Shown here: piece after piece, positions 1 to 9,096 of the stretch
Layout: each line of letters starts with the position of its first letter
How positions within the stretch are numbered: position 1 is the stretch's first letter
NCBI RefSeq assembly: GCF_001544515.1
Contig: NZ_FCOL02000007.1
Span: 62,001 to 126,000 of the forward strand
Direction: 5' to 3'
Length of the DNA: 64,000 nucleotides
Source of the DNA: Caballeronia terrestris
Lineage (GTDB): Bacteria > Pseudomonadota > Gammaproteobacteria > Burkholderiales > Burkholderiaceae
Made by a program: the position numbers and the translations under genes
The notes under the pieces: generated by a model
What the model was told of the DNA's origin: nothing
Database searches by the model: none
What the model saw: the letters and a program-made list of their open reading frames with translations, nothing else

Positions 1-941
1 TCGCCGATCCGCTCGATCGCTTCAAGATCTACAAGGACACGACCTACGCGATGATGGCCGAAGCCGCGCGCCGCGGTCACGTGCTCTACGCGTGCGAGCC
101 GCAGCATCTGGCGTGGGCGGGCAGCGGCGTCGAGGCGAGCGTGCGGCGCATTTCGATCGTCGGCGACGAAGCGAACAGCGACCGCTCGCCATGGTACGCG
201 GCCGAGCAACCGGAACACCTGCCGCTCACGCATTTCGACGCCGTCCTGATGCGCAAGGACCCGCCGTTCGACATGGAGTACGTCAATTCAACGTGGCTCC
301 TTGAAATGGCGGAACGCGCGGGCGCACGCGTCTTCAACAAGCCGCAGGCGATCCGCGATCACTCCGAGAAACTCGCGATCGCCGAATGGCCGCAGTACGT
401 CGCGCCGACGCTCGTCACGCGCGACCCGGCGCGTCTGCGCGGCTTTCACGCCGAACACGGCGACGTGATCCTGAAGCCGCTCGACGGCATGGGCGGCATG
501 GGCGTGTTCCGCGTGAAGGCGGACGGTATGAATCTCGGGTCGATTATCGAGATGCTGAGCGAGGACGGCGCGCGCTCGGTGATGGCGCAGAAGTTCATCC
601 CGCAGATCACCGACGGCGACAAGCGCATTCTCTTGATCGGCGGCCAGCCAGTGCCTTATTCGCTCGCGCGGATCCCGCAGGGCAGCGAAGTGCGCGGCAA
701 TCTCGCGGCGGGCGGTCTGGGCCGTGCGCAGCCGCTTTCGGAGCGGGATCGCGAGATCGCGGAAACGCTCGGAGCCGAGCTGTATTCGCGCGGTTTGCTG
801 CTTGTCGGGCTGGACGCAATCGGCGACTACCTCACCGAAGTCAACGTGACGAGCCCGACGTGCTTCCGCGAAATCATGGACCAGACGGGCTTCGACGTCG
901 CCGGCATGTTCATCGACGCGCTGGAGCGCGCGGCAGGCTGA
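1..941 (+). CDS. gshB: Glutathione synthetase, 5' end cut by the window
   Basis: ATP-dependent ligation of glycine to gamma-glutamylcysteine, the second step of glutathione synthesis in the cytoplasm. The frame is already open at position 3 with ADPLDRFKIYKD, which in the family follows only about six N-terminal residues, so nearly the whole protein is present (about 312 residues against 316 in E. coli). The ATP-grasp glycine-rich segment KPLDGMGGMGVF lies near the middle, and the C-terminal LTEVNVTSPT motif is intact. The true start lies just outside the window. Identity is clear. Confidence 0.95.
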   Translation, partial: ADPLDRFKIYKDTTYAMMAEAARRGHVLYACEPQHLAWAGSGVEASVRRISIVGDEANSDRSPWYAAEQPEHLPLTHFDAVLMRKDPPFDMEYVNSTWLLEMAERAGARVFNKPQAIRDHSEKLAIAEWPQYVAPTLVTRDPARLRGFHAEHGDVILKPLDGMGGMGVFRVKADGMNLGSIIEMLSEDGARSVMAQKFIPQITDGDKRILLIGGQPVPYSLARIPQGSEVRGNLAAGGLGRAQPLSERDREIAETLGAELYSRGLLLVGLDAIGDYLTEVNVTSPTCFREIMDQTGFDVAGMFIDALERAAG

Positions 942-1208
942 ACGAACCAGACTGTTACAATCTGCCGACCGTGGGGTGTCGTATTCAGGGCGCGATCCGG
1001 CGTGCGAAAGCGCCGTTAAAGGCTAGATTAAGGATCGCGGCCTAAGCTGCCGATATCGCTTGTAAAGGATGTCGCAAGCGGTCTGAACGGAACGCGCCTA
1101 AGCTTAAGGCTTTCGTCCATCGCTCCGAAACTGGCATCCCGGCCGCCAAACTTGGCGCATTTCGATGTTCACCGACGGTTTTCGTCGTTTTGGGGCAGTA
1201 ACTCTGAT

Positions 1209-1694
1209 ATGGCTGGCATTCTGATCATCGCGCACGCACCGTTCGCCTCCGCGCTGCGGGAGTGTGTCGCTCACATCTACGGCGGCTTGCCCGCGCGCAT
1301 CGGCGTCATCGACGTCATGCCGGATTGCGATCCGGTCGAGGTCCGCGCATTCGCCCGTTCCGAAATCGATCGTCTGCGCGAAGGCAACGGCGCGATCGTG
1401 CTCACCGACGTGTTCGGCGCGACGCCCGCGAACATCGCGCAGAGTCTCGCAGGCGAGGACGTGCGCGTTCTTGCCGGCGTCAACCTGCCGATGCTGGTGC
1501 GGGCGGTCTGCTATCGCACGACACCGCTCGCCACGCTCACCGAAAAGATCTTGCAGGGCGGCTCGAAAGGCATCCAGGAACTCGATTCGACAACGCCGCA
1601 GAACCCCTGCGCTCTCGCCACAGCGTCGCCAGGCACGGCCGATCCGGCGTCCTCGGCGAGCGCGGACCTTGTCACGGCGAAGGCCACGACCTGA
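1209..1694 (+). CDS. PTS fructose/mannose-type EIIA protein
   Basis: Cytoplasmic phosphocarrier of the mannose-family EIIA type, 161 residues. The start ATG at 1209 gives MAGILIIAHAPFASAL, the usual N-terminus, with the phosphorylatable histidine at residue 9; an in-frame ATG at 1152 adds 19 unrelated residues and is not favoured. LTDVFGATPANIA and VLAGVNLPML fit the fold. No EIIB, EIIC or EIID partner is nearby. The gene stands just before ptsH and ptsI, as in the incomplete regulatory PTS of betaproteobacteria, so it is probably a regulatory acceptor and not part of a transporter. The C-terminal 30 residues are low-complexity. Confidence 0.88.
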   Translation: MAGILIIAHAPFASALRECVAHIYGGLPARIGVIDVMPDCDPVEVRAFARSEIDRLREGNGAIVLTDVFGATPANIAQSLAGEDVRVLAGVNLPMLVRAVCYRTTPLATLTEKILQGGSKGIQELDSTTPQNPCALATASPGTADPASSASADLVTAKATT

Positions 1695-1733
1695 CGACGC
1701 ACTTTTTTCCTTCATTCAGCGCTTCGGAGCATC

Positions 1734-2003
1734 ATGCTGCAACAAGAAACAACAATCGTGAACAAGCTGGGGCTCCACGCGCGCGCATCGGCCAAACTCA
1801 CACAACTGGCAGGCAGCTATCAGTGTGAAATCTGGATGAGCCGCAACGGCCGCCGGATCAACGCGAAAAGCATCATGGGCGTGATGATGCTGGCGGCGGG
1901 CATCGGCGCCACCGTCGTGATCGAGACGGAAGGGTCGGATGAAGACGAGGCGATGAAATCCATTCTCGCGCTGATTGCCGACAAATTCGGCGAAGGGCAG
2001 TAA
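1734..2003 (+). CDS. ptsH: Phosphocarrier protein HPr
   Basis: Small histidine phosphocarrier, 89 residues, passing phosphate from enzyme I to EIIA proteins. The active histidine is residue 15 in GLHARASAK, and the regulatory serine is residue 46 in INAKSIMGV. Keeping Ser46 matters because an HPr kinase/phosphorylase gene (hprK) is encoded at 56.9-57.8 kb. The gene lies 39 bases after the EIIA gene and is probably co-transcribed with it. A hairpin with a T-run follows before ptsI. Confidence 0.95.
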   Translation: MLQQETTIVNKLGLHARASAKLTQLAGSYQCEIWMSRNGRRINAKSIMGVMMLAAGIGATVVIETEGSDEDEAMKSILALIADKFGEGQ

Positions 2004-2033
2004 CGCTCGTTCAGCCGTTCCAGCAGACCGATA

Positions 2034-2060
2034 AAGCCGCGCCTCGACGCGGCTTTTGTT
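2034..2060 (+). terminator. Rho-independent terminator or attenuator after ptsH
   Basis: AAGCCGCG (2034-2041) pairs with CGCGGCTT (2048-2055) around a six-base loop and runs into TTTTGTT. It lies between ptsH and ptsI, so ptsI may be read partly by readthrough and partly from its own promoter. Confidence 0.7.
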
Positions 2061-2132
2061 CGTCCACCGCAGCAAACGCTCCAAAACCCTCCCTTGGTCG
2101 CGCCACAACGGGTCCGGGGCGCCGATCGAATT

Positions 2133-2138
2133 TATAAT
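2133..2138 (+). promoter_or_regulatory. Possible -10 box upstream of ptsI
   Basis: A perfect TATAAT stands 72 bases before the likely ptsI start and downstream of the ptsH terminator. No convincing -35 hexamer sits at 16-18 bases, so this is only a candidate. Confidence 0.35.
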
Positions 2139-2209
2139 GATCGCGCCGAATCCAAGCGCCAGCCGCGGCAATGAGAGACCGCGGACAATCACAACTAGAG
2201 GAGGTGCGC

Positions 2210-3967
2210 GTGTCATTCACGCTGCATGGAATTCCCGTCTCACGCGGCATCGCCATCGGGCGCGCGTATCTGATCGCGCCCGCGGCCCTCGACGTCGACC
2301 ATTACCTGATCGAGCCCGACCAGATCGGCGCGGAAATCGCTCGCTTTCACGCGGCGCAAGAAGCCGTGCACGCGGAACTCGACGCCCTGCGCGAAGACCT
2401 CGCCGCCGACGCACCCAGCGAAATGGGCGCCTTCATCAACGTCCATTCGATGATCCTGAACGACGCCATGCTCGTGCAGGAGACCATCGATCTCGTGCGC
2501 ACGCGGCGTTACAACGTCGAATGGGCGCTCACTGAGCAGCTCCAGATCCTGAGCCGCCATTTCGACGACATCGAAGACGAATACCTGCGCGAACGCAAGG
2601 CAGACATCGAGCAGGTCGTGGAGCGCGTGCTGAAGGCGCTGGCGGGCGCGCCGTCGACGGCGTCGCTCGTCGTGCACAACGCCGCCAGCAACGGGCATAA
2701 CGAGATGATCGTCGTCGCGCACGACATCGCGCCCGCCGACATGCTCCAGTTCAAGACGCAGGCGTTCAAGGGCTTCGTGACGGACCTCGGCGGCCGCACA
2801 TCGCACACCGCGATCGTCGCGCGCAGTCTCGGGATTCCGGCGTCGGTCGGCGTGCAGCAGGCAAGCGCGCTGATTCGTCAGAACGATCTGATCATCGTCG
2901 ACGGCGATCATGGAATCGTGATCGTCGATCCGGCGCCGATCGTGCTCGAGGAATATTCGTATCGGCAAAGCGAAAAGGTGCTCGAACAGCGCAAGCTGCA
3001 GCGCCTGAAATTCTCGCCGACGCAGACGCTCGACGGCACGAAGATTGAACTGTGCGCGAATATCGAACTGCCCGACGACGCGCAGACAGCCGTGGAAGCT
3101 GGCGCGATGGGTGTTGGGCTGTTCCGCACCGAATTCCTGTTCATGAATCACAAGAACCGGCTGCCGGAGGAAGAGGAGCAGTTCGAGGCGTACAAGCGCG
3201 CGATCGAGCTGATGAACGGCCGGCCGGTGACGATCCGCACGATCGACGTGGGTGCCGACAAACCGCTCGATTCGATGGGCGGCGACGGCTACGAGACCGC
3301 GCCGAATCCCGCGCTCGGCCTGCGCGCGATCCGCTGGAGCCTCTCCGAGCCGCAGATGTTCATGACGCAACTGCGGGCGATTTTGCGGGCGTCCGCGTTC
3401 GGGCCGACGAAGATCCTGATTCCGATGCTCGCGCACGCGCAGGAAATCGATCAGACGCTCGACCTGATCCAGGAAGCGAAGCGCCAGCTCGACGACGCCG
3501 GCATCGCCTACGATCCGAACGTCCAAGTGGGCGCGATGATCGAGATTCCGGCTGCGGCGATCGCCGTGCGGCTGTTCCTGAAGCGGCTGGATTTCCTGTC
3601 GATCGGCACGAACGATCTGATCCAGTACACGCTCGCGATCGATCGCGCGGATAACGCCGTCGCGCATTTGTACGATCCGCTGCACCCGGCGGTGCTGAAT
3701 CTGATCGCGTTCACGCTGCGCGAGGCGAAGCGCGCGGGCGTGCCGGTGTCGATTTGCGGGGAAATGGCGGGCGATCCGACCGCCACCCGCTTGCTGCTCG
3801 GCCTGGGGCTGACCGAATTTTCGATGCATCCGAGCCAGTTGCTCGTCGTGAAGCAGGAAATCCTGCGCTCGAATCTGAAGGCGTTCGAGAAACCCGTCGC
3901 CGATGTGCTCGCGGCCTACGAGCCCGCTGAACTTGCGACGGCGCTCGCGCAGTTGCAAAAAGCCTAA
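2210..3967 (+). CDS. ptsI: PTS enzyme I (phosphoenolpyruvate-protein phosphotransferase)
   Basis: Takes phosphate from phosphoenolpyruvate and passes it to HPr. The 585-residue protein has the HPr-binding/phosphohistidine half with GGRTSHTAI (His about residue 199) and the TIM-barrel PEP-binding half with GLFRTEFLFM and LSIGTNDLIQYTLA. GTG at 2210 is chosen because GAGGAG lies at a suitable distance before it and translation then begins (M)SFTLHGIPVSRGIA. The upstream in-frame ATG at 2171 lacks both. The gene ends in a 4-base convergent overlap with the heptosyltransferase. Confidence 0.94.
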   Translation: MSFTLHGIPVSRGIAIGRAYLIAPAALDVDHYLIEPDQIGAEIARFHAAQEAVHAELDALREDLAADAPSEMGAFINVHSMILNDAMLVQETIDLVRTRRYNVEWALTEQLQILSRHFDDIEDEYLRERKADIEQVVERVLKALAGAPSTASLVVHNAASNGHNEMIVVAHDIAPADMLQFKTQAFKGFVTDLGGRTSHTAIVARSLGIPASVGVQQASALIRQNDLIIVDGDHGIVIVDPAPIVLEEYSYRQSEKVLEQRKLQRLKFSPTQTLDGTKIELCANIELPDDAQTAVEAGAMGVGLFRTEFLFMNHKNRLPEEEEQFEAYKRAIELMNGRPVTIRTIDVGADKPLDSMGGDGYETAPNPALGLRAIRWSLSEPQMFMTQLRAILRASAFGPTKILIPMLAHAQEIDQTLDLIQEAKRQLDDAGIAYDPNVQVGAMIEIPAAAIAVRLFLKRLDFLSIGTNDLIQYTLAIDRADNAVAHLYDPLHPAVLNLIAFTLREAKRAGVPVSICGEMAGDPTATRLLLGLGLTEFSMHPSQLLVVKQEILRSNLKAFEKPVADVLAAYEPAELATALAQLQKA

Positions 3968-5187
3968 ATTTCCGCGATCCGGTGCTCGGCGATGACCCGG
4001 TGTACGTTAAGAATGACGTGCTCCGGAGAAATCGACCACGTGCACTGGAACGGCTGCGGCTTGTCGTGGCGGCGCGGACACCAGAGGAAATTGCGGGCGT
4101 CGAATTGCGTGGTCGTATCGTTGAAGCAGCTATTGCACGCGTGAAAGTTGATCACGCGATACGGCGTCTGGAATTCGGTCTGCGGGTGCGAGAAGCCGCT
4201 GATCATCACGACCGGCGTCCCGACCGCCCACGCGAGCCACGACAGCCCGCTCCCCAAACCGACGAAAAAATCCGCGTGTAGCAGCAGGCTCGCGCGTTCC
4301 TGCAGCGGAAGGTCGCCCGTGAAATCCTCGCAGCCTTCGGGCATCTTGTTGATGTGATCGCCAAGGCCGTACTCGCGATTGCGGTCGATGCACAGCACGC
4401 GATAGCCCAATTCCTTCAGATGCGCGATCAAGGTCGGCCAGCCGCGCGGGTTGTTCCAGTATTTGCATTGCGCGGTCGCCTGCGTCGCGATGCAAACGTA
4501 GCGCTCGGGAATGCGCCGCGCCGTATCCGCGATGACGAGCCGCGGCCGACGCTCCTCGCACGGCACGCCAAGCATGTATGAAACGGTGTCCTGCATGCTG
4601 CTCACGCGCGGGTCGGTCGGCTGGTGGTCGCGATCGGTGTAGGGCGAGAAGAGGCCGAGGTAGTAGGTTGCATAGGCATCGTCGCCGACGGCTTCGAGTT
4701 CTTCTTTCGAGACGAAACGAATATCGGGATATCCTGCGCGCAAAAGAGGCTGCAAGTGCGGCGCGAGCAGCATGACCAGCTCACATTGATGCGCCTCGCG
4801 AAACACATCGACGATCGGCACCCACGCGAGTGAATCGCCGAGCGCCATCGTCGATGGGCGCACCACGACTTTTTTCCCGCGCGCGTCGTAGCTGTGCGAG
4901 AACACGAGCCGTTCACCATCGTGCACCAGGAGCTGGAAGCGCACGAAATACTTGCGCCGGCTCGTCACGACGACGCCCGCTTCGACCGGCTCGTCGAATA
5001 GCAGGCTATGGGTGTCGAGATCGACCATGCGCACGCGCCAGCCGTCGACGGGAACCTGCACGCGGCAGCCGTAGTTGAAGTCGTAGCGAATGCCTTCGGG
5101 TCCGGCGATGCCGGGAGCGCCGGGTTTGGCGAACGTGCTTTCGGTGAGGCCGCGCTGGGTGCTTTCTTTGTTGCCGGTGCTGCTCAT
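3964..5187 (-). CDS. Autotransporter strand-loop-strand O-heptosyltransferase (TibC/BAHT-like)
   Basis: Glycosyltransferase predicted to put heptose on serines of autotransporter adhesins before export. The 407-residue protein has the GT-B-like C-terminal region (DFFVGLGSGLSWLAWAVG) and near its end the four-cysteine metal finger of this family, at residues 351, 354, 370 and 382 (CX2C-X15-C-X11-C). The start at 5187 is chosen for GGAG eight bases upstream; an ATG at 5223 is the alternative. No autotransporter or ADP-heptose synthesis gene adjoins it, so the acceptor is unknown. Family recognition comes from motif memory and length (TibC is about 406 residues). It could be a divergent ADP-heptose LPS heptosyltransferase, but the finger argues against that. 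Confidence 0.78.
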   Translation of the reverse strand: MSSTGNKESTQRGLTESTFAKPGAPGIAGPEGIRYDFNYGCRVQVPVDGWRVRMVDLDTHSLLFDEPVEAGVVVTSRRKYFVRFQLLVHDGERLVFSHSYDARGKKVVVRPSTMALGDSLAWVPIVDVFREAHQCELVMLLAPHLQPLLRAGYPDIRFVSKEELEAVGDDAYATYYLGLFSPYTDRDHQPTDPRVSSMQDTVSYMLGVPCEERRPRLVIADTARRIPERYVCIATQATAQCKYWNNPRGWPTLIAHLKELGYRVLCIDRNREYGLGDHINKMPEGCEDFTGDLPLQERASLLLHADFFVGLGSGLSWLAWAVGTPVVMISGFSHPQTEFQTPYRVINFHACNSCFNDTTTQFDARNFLWCPRRHDKPQPFQCTWSISPEHVILNVHRVIAEHRIAEI

Positions 5188-5332
5188 GTCGTGAACTCCG
5201 TTCGATGCCGCCGGCTTGTGCAAAAGCCGGCCGCCTGATCGCGAAAAAGTGTTGCGCCACCTTAAAGCGGCGTACTCATCGTCGAAACTGGAGAACTCTT
5301 AAATTTGAGATAGCAACGTCACATTCGCACGT

Positions 5333-6088
5333 TCAGCCGTGGCGCGTTCCGCATACCGGACACGACGGCTGGCGCGCGATGCGCATCGTGTTCCATTCCA
5401 TGCGCAGCGAGTCGAGCATCATCAGGCGTCCGGCGAGCGTCTCGCCGAAGCCGCCGATCACGCGCAGCGCCTCGGCCGCCTGCATCGCGCCGATGATGCC
5501 GACGGTCGGCGCGAACACACCCATCGTCGAGCACGCGACTTCCTCGAACGCCTGATCCGGCGGGAAGACGCACGCGTAGCAGGGCGACTGCGGCGAACGG
5601 AAGTCGAAGGTGCTGATCTGGCCGTCGAACCGCAGCGCCGCGCCCGACACGAGCGGCACGCCGTGCTTGACGCAGGCCGCGTTGATCGCGTGGCGCGTCG
5701 CGAAGTTGTCCGTGCAGTCGAGCACGACGGTCATGCGCGGCACGTTTTTGTCGAGCCAGGCGGCGTCGGCACGCTGCTGTAGCACATTGACCTTGACGCC
5801 GGGATTGAGCGCGGCGAGCGCGTCACGTCCGGATTCGACCTTCGGCCGTCCGACCGATCGCGTCACATGCAGGATTTGCCGCTGCAGATTGGTGAGATCG
5901 ACGGTATCGGCATCGACCAGCGTTATCTCGCCGACCCCTGACGCCGCCAGATACATCGCCGCCGGCGACCCGAGTCCGCCCGCGCCGATCACGAGTGCGT
6001 GCGCGTCGAGAAAGCGCTGCTGCGCCTCGATGCCGATCTCGTCGACGAGAATATGGCGGGAATAGCGGAGGAGTTGGTCGTCGTTCAT
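5333..6088 (-). CDS. moeB: MoeB/ThiF-family adenylyltransferase
   Basis: E1-like enzyme that adenylates the C-terminus of a small sulfur carrier (MoaD or ThiS), 251 residues. The N-terminus RYSRHILVDEIGIEAQQRF and nucleotide motif VIGAGGLGSPAAMYLA are typical, followed by VLDCTDNFATR. Zinc-binding pairs CYAC and CPVC and the candidate catalytic Cys in VACSTMGVFAPT are present. No moa or thi gene is adjacent, so MoeB cannot be told from ThiF; MoeB is the usual call for this length. It lies directly before the ctpA-type protease on the same strand. Confidence 0.85.
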   Translation of the reverse strand: MNDDQLLRYSRHILVDEIGIEAQQRFLDAHALVIGAGGLGSPAAMYLAASGVGEITLVDADTVDLTNLQRQILHVTRSVGRPKVESGRDALAALNPGVKVNVLQQRADAAWLDKNVPRMTVVLDCTDNFATRHAINAACVKHGVPLVSGAALRFDGQISTFDFRSPQSPCYACVFPPDQAFEEVACSTMGVFAPTVGIIGAMQAAEALRVIGGFGETLAGRLMMLDSLRMEWNTMRIARQPSCPVCGTRHG

Positions 6089-6166
6089 CGGGCGGTGCGG
6101 GTGGGTGGGCGTTGCGACTTGATCGAATCCGTCATTTTAAGCGCGCAACGTCCACGCATGCCCCAA

Positions 6167-6206
6167 TGAAAAACGGGCTTCGTGGCGTGACGCCGCGAAG
6201 CCCGTT
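6167..6206 (-). terminator. Terminator of the S41 protease gene
   Basis: A long GC-rich hairpin (AACGGGCTTCG paired with CGAAGCCCGTT, short inner arms) is followed on the minus strand by TTTTTC. It lies just past the stop of the protease gene. Confidence 0.8.
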
Positions 6207-6224
6207 CGATACTGCAAATGCTAC

Positions 6225-7793
6225 TTACTTGCTTTCGGCCGTCGGCGCGGAAGCCGGAGTGGCACCCGATCCCGGCGTGGCCGGCAGCGCCGGCTTCACG
6301 GCGACGGGCGCCGAAGCCGAACGCGGGGGCTTGTTCAGCGCCAGCTTGCGTTCGCTGATCGACTTCGATTCGACGACCTGCTTGCCTTCGAGTTTGTTCA
6401 GCGCCTGTTGCAGCATGAAGTCGTCGGAACTGCCGAACTCGACCGGCTTGCGCTCGCGATCCTTGCGACGCTGTTCCGGCGTCTTTTTGTCGTTCTGCTC
6501 TTCGAGAATGCGCAGTTGCTCGAGACGGTCGGACTCGCGCGCTTCCTGTTCCTTCTTCTCGTTCGGATCCTGCGTGTTCGCGAGGTGGTTCGAGTAATCG
6601 ACTTCGCGCGTGACGAGTGCGTCGTCCGGATCGCCTTCCGCGTACTGGTCGACCGGAACGTCGGGGCGCACGCCCTGGTTCTGGATCGACTTGCCGCTCG
6701 GCGTGTAGTAATAGGCCGTCGTGAGGCGCAGGGCGGTGTCGGCGGTCATCGGACGCACGGTCTGCACCGAGCCCTTGCCGAACGTCGTCTTGCCGACGAT
6801 CAGCGCGCGATGATGATCCTGCAGCGCACCCGCGACGATCTCCGACGCCGACGCCGAATAAGCGTTCGTCAGCACGACGATCGGCACTTTCTTGAAGATC
6901 GCCGGCACGTCCTTCAGCGGATCGGAATCGAAGGACGGGAGGCGGTAGTTGTCGTAGGTGTCGCGGAAGGTTTGCTTCGCGTCCGCGATCTGCCCGTTCG
7001 TCGATACGACGACGGCGTTATCCGGCAAAAACGCGCCCGCGACGCCGACTGCGCTTTGCAGCAGGCCGCCGCCGTTATTGCGCAGATCGAGCACGAGGCC
7101 CTTCAGATCCGGCTGCTGGCGCGCGAGATCCTGCAGCTTCGCGGCGAGATCGGGCACGGTGCGCTCCTGGAAGCTCGTGATGCGCACATAGCCGTAGCCC
7201 GGCTCCGGCACCTTCATCTTCACCGACTGCACACGAATCAGTGCGCGCGTGACGGTGATAGGGAACGTGCGGTCGTCGGTCTTGCGGAAAATGGTGAGCG
7301 TGACCTTCGTACCCGGTTCGCCGCGCATCTGCTTCACGGCCTTGTCGAGCGTCATGCCGCGCACGGGTTTGTCGTTGATGCGCGTAATCAGGTCGCCCGG
7401 ACGGATGCCGGCGCGAAACGCGGGCGTGTCCTCGATCGGCGAAATCACCTTGATCAGACCGTCTTCCGACGAAATTTCGATACCCAGACCCGCGAAACGG
7501 CCTTTGGTCTGCTCCTGGAGCTCTTCGTAATCCGTCTTGTCGAGATAGGACGAATGGGGATCGAGGCTCGACACCATGCCCTTGATGGCGGCGGTGAGAA
7601 GTTTCTTGTCGTCGACCGGTTCGACGTATTCATGCTTGATTTGCCCGAAAACTTCGGCAAACAACCGCAATTGATCGAGCGGCAGCGGGGCGGTAGCGGC
7701 TTGCTGGGCGGACGCGGAAATCTGGAGAGTTGCGAGCGCGCCGGTAGCGAGGCCCGCGGCGATCAGGCCGATGTTTTTCAGGTTCTTTCGCAT
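6225..7793 (-). CDS. ctpA: C-terminal processing peptidase, S41 family
   Basis: Periplasmic serine protease of the CtpA/Prc family, 522 residues. An uncleaved or cleaved signal segment (KNIGLIAAGLATGALATL) opens the protein, then a PDZ domain (AGLGIEISSEDG, AGIRPGDLITRIND) and the S41 catalytic domain with the serine in SASASEIVAGAL and the lysine in GKTTFGKGSVQT. A charged Glu/Arg-rich segment at about 400-460 and a Pro/Ala tail follow. Substrates are unknown; relatives trim periplasmic proteins and cell-wall hydrolases. It reads in the same direction as moeB. Confidence 0.93.
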   Translation of the reverse strand: MRKNLKNIGLIAAGLATGALATLQISASAQQAATAPLPLDQLRLFAEVFGQIKHEYVEPVDDKKLLTAAIKGMVSSLDPHSSYLDKTDYEELQEQTKGRFAGLGIEISSEDGLIKVISPIEDTPAFRAGIRPGDLITRINDKPVRGMTLDKAVKQMRGEPGTKVTLTIFRKTDDRTFPITVTRALIRVQSVKMKVPEPGYGYVRITSFQERTVPDLAAKLQDLARQQPDLKGLVLDLRNNGGGLLQSAVGVAGAFLPDNAVVVSTNGQIADAKQTFRDTYDNYRLPSFDSDPLKDVPAIFKKVPIVVLTNAYSASASEIVAGALQDHHRALIVGKTTFGKGSVQTVRPMTADTALRLTTAYYYTPSGKSIQNQGVRPDVPVDQYAEGDPDDALVTREVDYSNHLANTQDPNEKKEQEARESDRLEQLRILEEQNDKKTPEQRRKDRERKPVEFGSSDDFMLQQALNKLEGKQVVESKSISERKLALNKPPRSASAPVAVKPALPATPGSGATPASAPTAESK

Positions 7794-8169
7794 AGAGTGT
7801 TGCGGTCGGAAGCGGATTAGGCTGGATCGTGGGTGACGGGTCAGTATACATGCTCGTTCCCGGCGGCGACTTAAACGCAGCTTAAACGCGCGGGTAAAGG
7901 CGGAGCGGGGAGTTTCGGCCGGCCGGAACGCGTGGACATTTGTGCGACGGCGGGGTGTGCAAAGCAGGTGACTGGAATGCCTGTCTTGAGTCGGTTCTTT
8001 GCGGAGCGCTCATTCCATGCGCTGACCGACCCGCTATTCGGCATTGCAACGGAGATCGCCATACGCTGATGCCGGTTCGCACGCGTCGCCGCGAACGCGG
8101 CCGCACGAGGATCGGAAGATCCCGCGCTGCATCCAGCGGCGCAGGATTTTCCGGCCGGCGAGCCTTCTT
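7794..8169. other. 376-base gap with no recognised gene
   Basis: Lies between the start of the S41 protease gene and the end of gpmA, both on the minus strand. It must hold the protease promoter and perhaps the gpmA terminator. An imperfect hairpin (about 8119-8147, arms ATCC..CGCTG and CAGCG..GGAT) is the only structure I see. No reading frame resembles a protein I know. Confidence 0.5.
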
Positions 8170-8916
8170 TTAGCCCGCCTTGCCTTGCTTGGCGACCGCG
8201 GCCTGCGCGGCGGCGATGGCTTCCTGGTCGCCGAGATAGTAGTGCTTGATCGGCTTCAGGTCGGCGTCGAGCTCATACACGAGCGGCACGCCGTTCGGAA
8301 TGTTCAGCCCGACGATGTCGTCGTCCGAGATGTTGTCGAGGTACTTGACCAGCGCGCGCATCGAATTGCCGTGCGCGGAGATCACGACGCGCTTGCCCGA
8401 CTTGATGGCCGGCGCAATCGATTCGTTCCAGATCGGCAGCACGCGCGCGACGGTGTCTTTCAGACACTCGGTGAGCGGCAACTGCTCGCGCGGCACCTTC
8501 GCGTAGCGCGGATCGTTGAACGATGTCCGCTCGTCGTCCGGTTCGAGCGCGGGCGGCGGCGTGTCGTAACTGCGGCGCCAGACCAGCACCTGTTCGTCGC
8601 CGTACTTCTTCGCGGTTTCGGCCTTGTTGAGGCCCGCGAGCGCGCCGTAGTGACGCTCATTCAGGCGCCACGAATGGACGACCGGCAGGTACATCTCGTC
8701 CATTTCGTCCTGGACGTGCCACAGCGTGCGGATCGCGCGCTTTAACACCGACGTGTAGGCGATGTCGAACGAGAAGCCGGCTTCCTTCAGCAGCACGCCT
8801 GCCTGGCGCGCTTCGCGGTTGCCCTGCTCGGTCAGGTCGACGTCGACCCAGCCGGTGAACCGGTTTTCCTTGTTCCACGTCGATTCGCCGTGGCGGATGA
8901 GCACTAGCTTGTACAT
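8170..8916 (-). CDS. gpmA: 2,3-bisphosphoglycerate-dependent phosphoglycerate mutase
   Basis: Interconverts 3- and 2-phosphoglycerate in glycolysis and gluconeogenesis. The 248 residues begin [15 protein letters not shown], with the phosphohistidine in the RHGE motif, and carry [11 protein letters not shown] later. The ATG at 8916 is chosen because upstream residues of the longer frame are unlike the family. It diverges from the rhodanese-glutaredoxin-secB operon. Confidence 0.96.
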   Translation of the reverse strand: MYKLVLIRHGESTWNKENRFTGWVDVDLTEQGNREARQAGVLLKEAGFSFDIAYTSVLKRAIRTLWHVQDEMDEMYLPVVHSWRLNERHYGALAGLNKAETAKKYGDEQVLVWRRSYDTPPPALEPDDERTSFNDPRYAKVPREQLPLTECLKDTVARVLPIWNESIAPAIKSGKRVVISAHGNSMRALVKYLDNISDDDIVGLNIPNGVPLVYELDADLKPIKHYYLGDQEAIAAAQAAVAKQGKAG

Positions 8917-9034
8917 GTCTGATAGGTCGGTTAGTTGGGAAGCGGGGGAAAAGCGGGAAAGCTCGATTCTGCTCGCTGCGGGCGTTGCGCGCCATCGGCC
9001 GAACGGCAGAGGCCATCGCGGCAAACGGTTATTT

Positions 9035-9040
9035 TATAAT
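9035..9040 (+). promoter_or_regulatory. Possible -10 box for the rhodanese-grxC-secB-gpsA operon
   Basis: TATAAT within TTTTATAATGCC, 57 bases before the rhodanese start in a divergent intergenic region. The -35 side is weak, so only the -10 is supported. Confidence 0.4.
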
Positions 9041-9096
9041 GCCCCGATTCTCCTGATTTCCCTTTCTTCCCTTTCTCCACTTTCGGCGGCCCTTCC

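Noticed and set aside
1060..1085. CGCTTG..CAAGCG inverted repeat before the EIIA gene
   Set aside because: Six-base arms with a long spacer and no promoter context are within chance expectation.
2240..3958. Minus-strand open frame of 572 codons opposite ptsI
   Set aside because: Shadow of a clear enzyme I gene.
8119..8150. Imperfect hairpin past gpmA as its terminator
   Set aside because: Arms are mismatched and the T-run is short, so it is not listed as a terminator.
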